Below, one piece after another: positions 1-7,895 of a DNA stretch of 10,282 nucleotides. The DNA comes from CAYFQV01 sp964654185 (GTDB lineage Bacteria > Spirochaetota > Spirochaetia > DSM-27196 > PWMO01), in contig CAZZIE010000139.1 in assembly GCA_964654185.1 (NCBI GenBank), positions 1 through 10,282 of the forward strand. Reading direction: 5' to 3'. Every line of letters begins with the position of its first letter. Position 1 is the first letter of the stretch. The notes beneath the pieces were generated by a model. It was not told the DNA's origin and did not search any database. It worked only from the letters and a program-made list of their open reading frames with translations. The translations under genes and the position numbers were made by a program.

Positions 1-2406
1 GTTGGCGTACTCCGGTGGATAGGGAACCGCGACGGGTAACACGGACGGACCGATCCGCGGAGTGAAGGCCTGGTCGGACTGCGCCGCATCCTCATGCAGG
101 CTTCCTGCGACGCTGAGAACGTGGACACCCGCCTCGGCTAGCTCGACGTCACCAACGTAGCGCCCCGGTCCGACCTGGGTGAGTCCGACATTCTGATCCG
201 TACCGTCGGGGCGGGAGAGGGCGGCCGTCATGACTGCACCGTTCACGTAGCGAGAGCTTCCTTCGGTCACGTCGACGACGACCCGGCCGGTGGACCCGTT
301 CCGGGTAACCTGAGCGGATATGTCCCCGGAGTACGCCGGACGCCGCACCCAGTCGACAACCTGGGCGGCAAAGCGCGGCAGAAGCTCCCATTCCGCCCAG
401 GTCCGTCCCCATCTTCCATCGATACTGGAAGTGAAGGCGACGGAGCGCCCAAGGCCGTATTGCCACGCCGCCAGAAGAGGATGCCCCTGGGAGGCGTCCA
501 TCAGTTGACGGGCGCTGCTCTTGGGGTAGGTCATGACGAAGCCGTCGAGGGCGGGCAGCCCGTTCACGGGGATACCTGCCAGCAGGGCGTGCTCCGCCCG
601 GCCGGTGGGGAAGAACGCCTCTTCCACCACGACGTTCCTGGCGACAATACTCGTCTCCTGCGTGAAGATGCGGGGAACCCGCGAGGTGTCGTCGGTGTGG
701 TAGTAACGTCCACCACCTTCGGTGGCGATCAGCTCCATGAGGCGCTTGTTGGCATCGGCTCCAATGGAGACTGTTGAGACGGTGACGCCCCGTTGGGCGA
801 GGGAACGGGAGAGCGTTCGGAAGTCGGCGTCGCGGCTGAGTCCGTCGGACAGCACGATGACGTGCTTCGTAGATGCCTCGACCTCCTGAAGCATCTGCTC
901 CGCCTCCTCGAGGGCCGTCGCCAGAACCGTTCCGCCTCCGCTGCGCAGGCGCGCAACGTCCATGGCAATGCGTTCCTGTTCCGCCGCGCGGGTAATCGGC
1001 ACCGTTCGTTCCACCGCCGCGTCGAAGGAGATGAGTCCGACCAAGTGATACGGGTTCATGATCTCAATGGAGGAGAGGACGGCCTCCTTCACGATCTCCA
1101 GCTTGGGAACTCCCGTCCCCGGTGACACCTCCATGCTCCCCGATTTGTCCACCACGAAGAGCATGGCGAGAGTGGGAACGCGCACCGTCGAGGTGACGTC
1201 CATGCTTACCGGGAGAAGCTGCTCAACCGGTGTCTGGAAGTAGCCTCCCGCTCCGAATGAGGTCGGGCCGCCGAGCATGACAATGCCGCCGCCGGTCTGC
1301 CGTACGTACCGCTCGAGCTCGTTCATCCGGGAGAGTGAGAAGCGCGCCGCCGGAACGTTGTCAATCACCACGGCGTCGTATGCCGACAGCTCTGTGAGGG
1401 TGGCGCTGAGCTCCGCCGGGCGGAGGCCCGTAACGCGAAGATCCTGCGTTGCCAGAGCCTTCTCGAAGGGGCGTTGCACATCGCCCTCTCTGAGGTAGAG
1501 CACCCGGCTCTCCCGGCCGACACGCACCGCGGCGGTGGCGTGGTTGTTCCGGCTCAGCGTGTCGGTGTTGCTTTCCAGCACCGCACGATAGGTGCGGATC
1601 CCCGGTGCATCCGATCGGTCACGGTAGCGGAAGACGTTGCGGCCCCGGGTCAGGGGAACCTCGTCGGTCCCGAGGGACTCACCATCGCGAAGCAGGGTGA
1701 GCTTCGCGTCGGCGGGGCCCGTACTCTCGGTGACCAGGGTGATCTCGTAGACGTCGCCGGTATCGACCCGCTCGGGAAGTCGCACCTCCGCCAGGCGAGC
1801 CTCCGGGCGGTCCGCATCCCCGACGTAGACCGTGGAAACGCGAACGCCCTTCGCGCGCGTTGTTGCCGTTGCGGATCGGGCGTTTCCGGTCGTCTCGACG
1901 CCGTCGGAGACGAGGACGATCCGGCGATCCCCCGATTGCGGCAACTCCGACAGGGCGTGGTCGATCGCCCCGGCAAGGTTCGTCGCCCCCGGTGCGGGCA
2001 GGCTCCGGTCTTCCTGCGGATACTCCTGCAGCGCCGCGGCAATGCGCGTCGGCCGGGAGTCCCGGGGAACGAGAACGCGCGAATCCTCGGCGAAGGCAAT
2101 GACCGCGGCGCTGTGCGGCGCCGTCAGTTCCTCCGTGGAGGCAATCACGAAGCGCGCCGCACGGCGCGCTTCATCTTCCAGAATACTGCCCGACGCGTCC
2201 AGGAGATAGATGGTATGAACTCCGGGGTCCGTGCCCTGGATGCTCGGACCGGCCAGGGCAAGGACGAGCAGAAGCAGAGAGGCGAGACGCAACATCGTCG
2301 AAAGCGTCCGATAGCGGGAACGTCGCGGTACCAGGGCGGCCGCGCCGGCCAGGAGGAGGACGGCCGCCGGGATCAGGATCCAGGGAGACGCAAATGAGAC
2401 CGTCAT
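1..2406 (-). CDS. Double-VWA / GATase-like membrane protein, C-terminus cut by window edge
   Basis: The frame is open for 802 codons from an ATG at 2404-2406 to the left edge, with no stop, so the C-terminus lies outside. Residues 8-26 and 36-54 are membrane helices separated by an Arg-rich loop. VWA domain 1 (about 64-200) has a complete MIDAS: D70-A-S-G-S74, T142 and D168. Residues 300-400 look like a class-I glutamine-amidotransferase fold (RVLYLREGD, YDAVVIDN, GGGIVMLGG) but contain no cysteine, so it is non-catalytic. VWA domain 2 (about 412-590) has D420-K-S-G-S424, T493 and D521. Residues 690-770 look like a beta-sandwich, followed by VPYPPEY, a motif I associate with the end of this family just before a C-terminal helix. 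The start overlaps the BatA-like stop by ATGA, with GGAG nine bases upstream. By family knowledge this is the large VWA protein of MoxR/DUF58/BatA clusters, anchored in the membrane with its domains outside. Its partner is unknown. Confidence 0.93.
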   Translation of the reverse strand, partial: MTVSFASPWILIPAAVLLLAGAAALVPRRSRYRTLSTMLRLASLLLLVLALAGPSIQGTDPGVHTIYLLDASGSILEDEARRAARFVIASTEELTAPHSAAVIAFAEDSRVLVPRDSRPTRIAAALQEYPQEDRSLPAPGATNLAGAIDHALSELPQSGDRRIVLVSDGVETTGNARSATATTRAKGVRVSTVYVGDADRPEARLAEVRLPERVDTGDVYEITLVTESTGPADAKLTLLRDGESLGTDEVPLTRGRNVFRYRDRSDAPGIRTYRAVLESNTDTLSRNNHATAAVRVGRESRVLYLREGDVQRPFEKALATQDLRVTGLRPAELSATLTELSAYDAVVIDNVPAARFSLSRMNELERYVRQTGGGIVMLGGPTSFGAGGYFQTPVEQLLPVSMDVTSTVRVPTLAMLFVVDKSGSMEVSPGTGVPKLEIVKEAVLSSIEIMNPYHLVGLISFDAAVERTVPITRAAEQERIAMDVARLRSGGGTVLATALEEAEQMLQEVEASTKHVIVLSDGLSRDADFRTLSRSLAQRGVTVSTVSIGADANKRLMELIATEGGGRYYHTDDTSRVPRIFTQETSIVARNVVVEEAFFPTGRAEHALLAGIPVNGLPALDGFVMTYPKSSARQLMDASQGHPLLAAWQYGLGRSVAFTSSIDGRWGRTWAEWELLPRFAAQVVDWVRRPAYSGDISAQVTRNGSTGRVVVDVTEGSSRYVNGAVMTAALSRPDGTDQNVGLTQVGPGRYVGDVELAEAGVHVLSVAGSLHEDAAQSDQAFTPRIGPSVLPVAVPYPPEYAN

Positions 2407-4268
2407 GCGCGCCGACTCCAGAGCAGGCTGTCTGCGAGGACCAGAAGCACCGCGAGGAGGAGGGCGAGGCGCCAGAGATCGCGGCCGGTGCCTTCTGCCT
2501 CCTCGCTCTGCGCCGGCGGCGCTGCGGGAGCTGCGAAACGCGGTGCCGGATTCGTTTCCTGCGGACTCAGGAGATTCACTGCGAAGGCGGACTCAGCGGT
2601 GCCTCGCCGGACCCCGTAGATGCCCACCGATCGCGTGTCCTGGAAGGGCACGGATAGATCCGTATCGTCAAAGGTGTATACCTCGCCGGTCGGGTGGAGT
2701 ACGGTCACCGGCGTGCCCGGAAGGGAGGCCAGATCCACCGTGTCTCCCGCCGCTACGCTCCAGCTCTCGGTTTGTGCACCCTGAGGGAAGAGCCACTCGA
2801 GGGAGCGTCGTATGAGGATGGGAAAGCCCGGGTGGAGGGGGACGTTGCTTCGCTCCAGGTCGAAGCCGAATCCCACCATGCGCATCGTCAGGGTATCCGA
2901 TGCGTACCCGAAGACGTTGGCGCCCTCCTGGAGCACCGGCGTGATCCCTTCGCCGATCAGATACGGGGTCGCCACCCGGAAGAAGGTCCCGCCCAGATCA
3001 ACCCCGGCGGTTACGGGGTGCGTGTCCGACCACGCTGCGCTGCCGACGTTCTCCACGAGCCCCATCGGCCGGGCTGCGACGCCCGCGACGGTGCTGTTCA
3101 GCGCCAGGACGCGGCCTTCCGGAATCGGCACCTCCCGGCGCCGATCGAGGACGATCACGTCGGCCTCAATCTCCGGGGAGTATCGTGGGTAGATCTCCAG
3201 GTCCACACCGGGGTGCACGAGGAGGGCACTCTCCAGGAAGTGATTCCCCTCGGTGATCAGCGCTACGTCCATGCTGCGGCTCGTCGAGAGAGCGGCAGAG
3301 GCGCGGTTGTCCGCGGAGATGGCATCGTCCACGTCCAGGTGCAGCGCCAGCCGGCCGCTTCCGCGTCCCGCCAGATCCATGTTCACGGCAGCGCTGCTCT
3401 GCGCAGCCACCGCCACCGCCCGCTCCGCGATGACCGTCTCGCCGTCAAGAAGACGAACCGTCGTCTCGAGGGCCGCCTCGCCGTGGTTGGCCACCCGCGC
3501 GAAGAGCTGGAAGAGCGTGTCGTCCGGGGAGCGCCGGATCTCGAACGCCGTAATGCCGGCGTTCGCTGCGGGCTCGCCGGCTCGTGCGTCCGTCGCGCTC
3601 CCTGCGGTCGCGCCGTCCGACGCGGCAACGTTGTGGATCGTGTGACGTTCCGCGTCCAGGGCAAGGTCGGGCTCGTCGAAGGCGCCGTCGGTCACGATCT
3701 CTACCGGGATGTCGCGTCCTCCCGCGGAACCCGCGATCGTCTCCACGTACTCCAGGGTGGCCGGTACGTCTGTCCGTTCATCGCTGGAGCTCAGTGTCTC
3801 GACTGCGTCGACCAGTCGGGGATCATCCCGGGTAAAGGTTCCCACCAGGCGGGGCCGGGAGGCCATTTCGACGAGGGTGACGCGGGAGTCCCGCGCGGAC
3901 CCGCGAATAAGGTCGAGAGCGGTGTCCCGTGCCCGGGACATCCGGGTCCGGCCGTCTTCCCGGACCGCCATGCTAGCGCTCGTATCGACAACGAGGACTC
4001 GCTCATCCCCGGTCGCGGGTGTCGCCGACCGAAGGGCGGGCTGCCCGAGCGCGAGGGCCGCAATGAGGACCGCCATCACCTGCATGATGAGATGCCGGTT
4101 CACGACCTTGCGGAGCCAGAGCCGCCGGCGCTGTGTCGCTTCGAGACGCTGCCAGATCAGGATCGATGATACCGGCTGGACCCGTCTGCGCTGGAAGAGC
4201 AGGTGCGCAAGAACGACCACAGGGATCAGTCCGAGCAGCCAGAGGCCCAGCGGTTGTGTGAAGATCAT
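2403..4268 (-). CDS. BatA-like VWA membrane protein (aerotolerance-type N-terminus, GATase-like C-terminal half)
   Basis: The protein has 621 residues. The N-terminus MIFTQPLGLWLLGLIPVVVL matches the BatA family: a helix at 8-25, an Arg-rich cytoplasmic loop at 26-59 and a second helix at 61-78. The VWA domain (about 89-215) has a full MIDAS: D95-T-S-A-S99, T166 and D194. An Ala/Gly/Ser-rich linker (215-240) leads to a beta-sandwich-like region (240-330). A GATase-like segment follows (about 334-490), then a short beta-rich stretch and a final helix (598-616) with a basic tail. Topology by the positive-inside rule puts the VWA domain outside the membrane. No cysteine is present. The frame stays open upstream to a TTG at 4379, but the family N-terminus begins exactly at the ATG at 4266-4268, and the longer form would add 37 polar residues before the first helix. 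In Bat clusters such proteins are thought to form membrane VWA complexes served by MoxR; the substrate is unknown. Confidence 0.93.
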   Translation of the reverse strand: MIFTQPLGLWLLGLIPVVVLAHLLFQRRRVQPVSSILIWQRLEATQRRRLWLRKVVNRHLIMQVMAVLIAALALGQPALRSATPATGDERVLVVDTSASMAVREDGRTRMSRARDTALDLIRGSARDSRVTLVEMASRPRLVGTFTRDDPRLVDAVETLSSSDERTDVPATLEYVETIAGSAGGRDIPVEIVTDGAFDEPDLALDAERHTIHNVAASDGATAGSATDARAGEPAANAGITAFEIRRSPDDTLFQLFARVANHGEAALETTVRLLDGETVIAERAVAVAAQSSAAVNMDLAGRGSGRLALHLDVDDAISADNRASAALSTSRSMDVALITEGNHFLESALLVHPGVDLEIYPRYSPEIEADVIVLDRRREVPIPEGRVLALNSTVAGVAARPMGLVENVGSAAWSDTHPVTAGVDLGGTFFRVATPYLIGEGITPVLQEGANVFGYASDTLTMRMVGFGFDLERSNVPLHPGFPILIRRSLEWLFPQGAQTESWSVAAGDTVDLASLPGTPVTVLHPTGEVYTFDDTDLSVPFQDTRSVGIYGVRRGTAESAFAVNLLSPQETNPAPRFAAPAAPPAQSEEAEGTGRDLWRLALLLAVLLVLADSLLWSRRA

Positions 4269-4274
4269 GTGGAT

Positions 4275-4279
4275 CCCCC
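4275..4279 (-). promoter_or_regulatory. Possible weak ribosome binding site for the BatA-like gene
   Basis: A run of five G on the minus strand lies six bases before the ATG at 4266-4268, inside the 43-base gap after the DUF58 gene. It is a poor match to AGGAGG. No comparable site was weighed for the TTG at 4379, so the site is only modest support for the chosen start, which rests mainly on the BatA-type N-terminus. Confidence 0.4.
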
Positions 4280-4311
4280 GGCCATCGCCCGGCCTCTGGT
4301 CGTCTCCCTGG

Positions 4312-5244
4312 TCATTGTCCGCGTCCCCGCCGCGCGGCGCGCCGCGGTTCACCACCGTGCTGGTACTCTCGCGGCTCAATGAAGCTCAAGAGTACCTCCT
4401 CGAGCGGCGTGTCGATGCGCGCCCGGACGTACTGCGACCCGTAGCCCTCCAGGAGACTTCTCGTCTCCATGACGAAGCGACCGAAGGTTTCCGCGTAGGT
4501 GCGGGCGGTCTGCCGGTCGACGGTCACCTCGTAGCGCTCCTGCGTCTCTTCATCCAGAAGAGTCACGGCGCCGCGTGCATCCGGCCGCTCCTCCTCTCCG
4601 GTATAGACGTGGAAGAAGACCGTGTCGGCGTTACGCAGTGCCAGGGCGCGCAGCCCATCCTCCAGTCCCTGATCGTCCAGGAAGTCCGTAATGAAGATGA
4701 CCAGGGCGCCCCGCCGCATCTGCTCCGCCACCGCGAAGGCGCACCGGCCGATCGACGTCAGTCCTGCGGTCCGTATCCCCGAGAGGTAGGCCAGGAGCTC
4801 GAGGGGGATCGTGCCTCGGCGAGTCTGAACGAAGCGGTCGTTGAGGGCGTCCGCGAAGGGCACCAGGGTGACCCGGTCCAGTTGTCGGGTTGCCAGAAAG
4901 CCACACGCGGCGGCCAGCCGGCGCGCCGCGGCGAACTTGGCCGGATCCACTCCCATGGAGCGGCTGGTGTCCAGAAGGATGTAGACATCCTGGCTGCGCT
5001 CGGCGCGATACCGGCGCACGAAGAGCTTCTGCAGGCGGAGGTAGGCGTTCCAATCCACCGAGCGCAGGTCCTCTCCCGGTTCGTATGGCCGAAGCTCCGA
5101 GAACTCCAGGCTCGCTCCGTGGCGCCGGCTCAGGTGCCCGCCGGGAATGGGATTGCGCGGAGAGCGTGCCAGAGGGAGTGAGAGGCCCTCGAGGATGCTC
5201 AGGAACTCCGGCGCAAAGATGTCCGTATCGATCTCGCTCTTCAT
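4312..5244 (-). CDS. DUF58 family protein with VWA-like domain
   Basis: The protein has 310 residues, normal for the family, and no membrane helix, so it is probably cytoplasmic. The DUF58 signature is clear at residues 36-80: GGHLSRRHGASLEFSELRPY, then PGEDLRSVDWNAYLR and LFVRRYRAE. The second residue of the usual PGDD is Glu here. A VWA-like fold follows, with MIDAS D92-T-S-R-S96, a threonine at T163 and D187 in FITDF. The C-terminal 15 or so residues, after EPREY, are basic and low in complexity. The start overlaps the MoxR stop by ATGA. AGGAG lies only two bases before the ATG, so translational coupling probably contributes more than this site alone. DUF58 proteins are almost always encoded next to MoxR ATPases and are thought to be their VWA partner. 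The biochemical role is not established. Confidence 0.96.
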   Translation of the reverse strand: MKSEIDTDIFAPEFLSILEGLSLPLARSPRNPIPGGHLSRRHGASLEFSELRPYEPGEDLRSVDWNAYLRLQKLFVRRYRAERSQDVYILLDTSRSMGVDPAKFAAARRLAAACGFLATRQLDRVTLVPFADALNDRFVQTRRGTIPLELLAYLSGIRTAGLTSIGRCAFAVAEQMRRGALVIFITDFLDDQGLEDGLRALALRNADTVFFHVYTGEEERPDARGAVTLLDEETQERYEVTVDRQTARTYAETFGRFVMETRSLLEGYGSQYVRARIDTPLEEVLLSFIEPREYQHGGEPRRAARRGRGQ

Positions 5245-6248
5245 GACTCCTTCTCGGCAATGGTCTCCAGGAGCTCATCTACGATGGCGTTGCTCGTCAG
5301 GCCTTCGGCCTCGCCCCGGAAGTTGAGGACGATGCGATGTCGAAGGCTCGGGTGGGCGGCGCGGCGCACGTCCTCGTAGGCCACGTGAAACCGTCCCTCC
5401 AGGAGGGCGAAGACCTTCCCCGCGAGGATCAGGCTCTGGGCGCCCCGGGGACTCGCACCGTAGCGCACGAAGCTGCGAACGTGCTCCGGCGCCCCGGCAC
5501 CGTCGGGGTGCGTCGCGTAGACCAGACGGACGGCGTAGCGTTTGATGTCCTCCGACACGACGATGGAGCGAATGAAGTGCTGCATCTCGGTGATTTCGTC
5601 CGCCGACAGGGACTGCTCAACCTGGGGCTCCTGGGTGCCGGTGGTTCGGTTCAGGATTTGCATGAGTTCGGCGCTGTCGGGGTAGTCGACGTGGAGCTTG
5701 AAGAAGAAGCGGTCGAGTTGCGCCTCCGGAAGGGGATAGGTCCCCTCCAGTTCGAGGGGGTTCTGCGTTGCCAGGACAATGAAGGGCAGCTTCAGGGGGT
5801 ACGTCGTGCCCCCAATGGTCACGTGCTGCTCCTGCATGGCCTCCAGGAGAGCCGACTGTGTCTTCGGGGTGGCGCGGTTGATCTCATCCGCCAGGAGGAT
5901 CTGGGTGAAGATGGGTCCCCGTTGGAAGGTAATCTGCTGATTCCCCAGATCGTCCTGGACCAGCGTGTTGGTTCCGAGGATGTCCGCCGGCATGAGGTCC
6001 GGTGTGAACTGAACGCGAGTCGCCTGGAGATCCATGGTCTCCCCGAAGGCGCGGATCAGCATGGTCTTTCCGAGGCCCGGGACGCCTTCGAGCAGCGCGT
6101 GACCGCCCGACAGAAGGCATGCAAAGATCTCTTCAATGAGACCGCGGTGCCCAACGATGACCCGGTTGATCTGCCGCTCCGCATTCCGCAGCTTCTGGAC
6201 GTAGATCGATGCCTGTTCCTCGGTCTGTCGCGTTTCCGTCTCTGCCAT
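5241..6248 (-). CDS. MoxR family AAA+ ATPase
   Basis: The protein has 335 residues, normal for MoxR ATPases, with no signal or membrane segment. Motifs appear in order: Walker A GVPGLGKT (55-62), the family block FTPDLMPADILG (81-92), GPIFTQILLADEINRA carrying Walker B with D121-E122 (111-126), sensor 1 ATQNP (160-164), YPLPEAQLDRF (171-181) and YGASPRGAQ near the sensor 2 region (263-271). All residues needed for ATP binding and hydrolysis are present. The ATG at 6246-6248 sits three bases after the stop of the preceding gene, and its AGGAG site lies at 6255-6259. MoxR proteins use ATP hydrolysis for chaperone-like insertion of cofactors or assembly of complexes, usually with a VWA partner. 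The adjoining DUF58, BatA-like and double-VWA genes make it the likely motor of this cluster. Confidence 0.98.
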   Translation of the reverse strand: MAETETRQTEEQASIYVQKLRNAERQINRVIVGHRGLIEEIFACLLSGGHALLEGVPGLGKTMLIRAFGETMDLQATRVQFTPDLMPADILGTNTLVQDDLGNQQITFQRGPIFTQILLADEINRATPKTQSALLEAMQEQHVTIGGTTYPLKLPFIVLATQNPLELEGTYPLPEAQLDRFFFKLHVDYPDSAELMQILNRTTGTQEPQVEQSLSADEITEMQHFIRSIVVSEDIKRYAVRLVYATHPDGAGAPEHVRSFVRYGASPRGAQSLILAGKVFALLEGRFHVAYEDVRRAAHPSLRHRIVLNFRGEAEGLTSNAIVDELLETIAEKES

Positions 6249-6251
6249 TCT

Positions 6252-7895
6252 CTACTCCTGGCCTCTTTGCTGGGTTTCCTGTTCTCCGACTGCGGGCGTG
6301 GTGCCGGCGTCGGCGCTTCTGGCGATCCGCAGGAAGTAGTCCCGCACATAGCCCTGCATCTCCGAGGGTACCGTGCTGCGCCCGACCGCCGCCTCGACCT
6401 GTCGGCGGAACTCCGGTGTTACTGCCCGCTCCGGGAGAGAGCTCTGCGGAGTCCCCGGTGTCTCCCGCGAAAAGAGCTCGGTGAATGAGGTCTGCTCGTC
6501 CGAGGACGGCAGCTCCGTCATCCGTCGAATGACGTCGCCAAGTCGGGAGGTCGGATCATCCGCGAGATCGGGAGCCTGCCCCAATCCCGCCTCGTCACCG
6601 GCGGTGCCGGCGGAGGAGCCGTCCTCGGTGCCCCTGTCGCTGCCTCCGTCCGGCGGAGGCCCTCCCCGGGGGCCCTGCTCCGCCATCCGCGGGTTTTCGC
6701 CCTCTCCCTCGGATTCTCCGTCCCCGTCGGTTTCGCCTTCGGTCAGCTGGTCTTCGAGGTTGCGGAGGTTGTTGCGGGTGGCCTGCAACACCTCCTCCAT
6801 GCCCTCGCGGTCGCGATCATACCCTTCCTCAGGGCCTTCAGGCGATGCCACGCGTCCCTCTTCGGCTTCATCCTTACCCTCACGCTCTTCCGGGTTGGGG
6901 CCGTCGAGGGGCGTCGGGCGGTCGCTGCTGCCGTCGCCCTCACCGGGTTGCGCGGGTCGGGTGGGCCCAATGTCAATGCCCCGGGCCTCTCCTTCCTCGA
7001 CCCGGCGGGAGCGGAGGGAGCTCGAACCCTCTGCTGCGCCTTCGACACGGTCCCGATTCGCGCGCTGACCGGCGATCAGGTCGCTCGCGCCGAGATTGCG
7101 CATGTGCTCCTCCAGTCGGGGGAGGAGCTCATCGAGCCTGCGCTCGATCTCCTTCTCGTCGGGGCGGCTCTCGAGGGTGTCGCTCAGCTCCTCGAGTTGC
7201 TGAGCGAGGCGCGCGCCTTCCTCATCTCCCAGCGCTTCAGAGCGCCGGGCAATGCGGTTCGACTGGTTGCGAAACTCCTGGATGTATCCCGCCCACGGAC
7301 TCGGCCGTTCGGGCCGGGCAAGACCCTGGGCGGCCAGTAGAATGACCACGCATGCGAGGACACCGAGCGGCACAAGATAGATTCGCCGCGGCAATCTCAA
7401 CGGGTACACCGTCTCCGGACGCAGGTACTGCGCCTGAGCGTTCCCCTGCCGGATCACGACCTCCCGGATATCCCGGGCCGGCCCGCTCTCGTGCGTCGGC
7501 CCGCTCTCGTGCGCCGGCCCGCTATCCTGCTCCGGCCTGCGATCCTCAGTCTGGCCGCCGCGCCTCTCCCGCCACAGCCCGAAGGCGGTCGGCAGGAGGT
7601 GATGATAGTCGTACGCCACATCGGCGTCGCGAAAGATCCGCTCTGGGGAGGCGTTGGCCCGAAGCGCCATTGCGGCGCCGGCGGCCATGGCGAGTCCCGT
7701 CGGCCCCAGGCCAATGAGCGCACCGGGCAGCGACAGAGCGGTGAAGGCGTTTGCGGCCATCAGCGCCGCCGTGACCATGAGCGCGTATCCCTCGAGGAGG
7801 GCCAAGTAGTAGACAAAGGTGTTTCGTCGGAGATGGCGGCCGAGGGATGCTGCAATCTGGGGGAACGATCTGGGGGTGGGGCTTTTCCGCGTCAT
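6252..7895 (-). CDS. Three-helix membrane protein with coiled coil, long acidic linker and conserved-looking tail (DUF4175-like)
   Basis: The protein has 547 residues. Two adjacent membrane segments (about 35-55 and 58-79) are followed by a polar, Arg-rich loop (80-170, probably cytoplasmic) and a third helix (172-191). The rest should lie outside the membrane: a charged helical or coiled-coil stretch (203-266, with QQLEELSDTLESR and RRLDELLPRLEEH), a disordered Glu/Gly/Asp/Pro-rich linker (about 285-450), and a compact tail (450-530) ending in VPSEMQGYVRDYFLRIA. Tails of this type, close to a P-x-x-Y/M-x-x-x-V-R-x-Y-F pattern, end DUF4175-like proteins encoded beside MoxR and DUF58 in other bacteria; that placement is from memory. 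The ATG at 7893-7895 overlaps the preceding stop as ATGA and has GGAGG nine bases upstream. The frame is open further, to 8315, but that would overlap the preceding gene by over 400 bases. The role is unknown; a scaffold between membrane and periplasmic partners is plausible. Confidence 0.85.
   Translation of the reverse strand: MTRKSPTPRSFPQIAASLGRHLRRNTFVYYLALLEGYALMVTAALMAANAFTALSLPGALIGLGPTGLAMAAGAAMALRANASPERIFRDADVAYDYHHLLPTAFGLWRERRGGQTEDRRPEQDSGPAHESGPTHESGPARDIREVVIRQGNAQAQYLRPETVYPLRLPRRIYLVPLGVLACVVILLAAQGLARPERPSPWAGYIQEFRNQSNRIARRSEALGDEEGARLAQQLEELSDTLESRPDEKEIERRLDELLPRLEEHMRNLGASDLIAGQRANRDRVEGAAEGSSSLRSRRVEEGEARGIDIGPTRPAQPGEGDGSSDRPTPLDGPNPEEREGKDEAEEGRVASPEGPEEGYDRDREGMEEVLQATRNNLRNLEDQLTEGETDGDGESEGEGENPRMAEQGPRGGPPPDGGSDRGTEDGSSAGTAGDEAGLGQAPDLADDPTSRLGDVIRRMTELPSSDEQTSFTELFSRETPGTPQSSLPERAVTPEFRRQVEAAVGRSTVPSEMQGYVRDYFLRIARSADAGTTPAVGEQETQQRGQE
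6255..6259 (-). promoter_or_regulatory. Ribosome binding site of the MoxR gene
   Basis: AGGAG on the minus strand lies six bases before the MoxR ATG and within the last codons of the preceding gene (Gln-Glu-stop). Ribosomes ending the upstream gene stop on this site, which fits coupled translation. It is the best-spaced ribosome binding site in the window. Confidence 0.75.
7480..7533 (-). repeat. Three tandem 18-bp repeats encoding SGP-x-x-E/D hexapeptides
   Basis: Three direct 18-bp units lie at 7480-7497, 7498-7515 and 7516-7533. The first two differ at one base; the third has three or so changes and is followed by a degenerate partial fourth. Read on the minus strand they encode SGPAHE, SGPTHE and SGPARD, residues about 125-142 of the membrane protein, in the polar loop before its third helix. 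The unit keeps the frame, so slippage would lengthen or shorten the loop without breaking the gene. Confidence 0.9.

Noticed and set aside
1207..1509. Active glutamine amidotransferase in the double-VWA protein.
   Set aside because: No cysteine nucleophile exists in the segment or elsewhere in the visible protein, so only the fold resembles the enzymes.
2694..4169. Long open frames on the plus strand (also at 1474-2397, 3709-5181 and 5337-6488).
   Set aside because: They lie wholly opposite well-supported minus-strand genes, have no recognisable domains, and are expected in GC-rich coding DNA.
4269..4311. Possible hairpin made by repeated GGCC in the gap after DUF58.
   Set aside because: The stem is about four base pairs with no T-tract on the minus strand, too weak to call a terminator or attenuator.
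4269..4379. Alternative TTG start for the BatA-like gene at 4379.
   Set aside because: It would overlap DUF58 by 68 bases and add a polar leader before the first membrane helix; the internal ATG matches the family N-terminus.
7480..7551. Possible CRISPR-like array.
   Set aside because: The units are directly adjacent without spacers, keep the reading frame and diverge as coding repeats; no cas gene is present.
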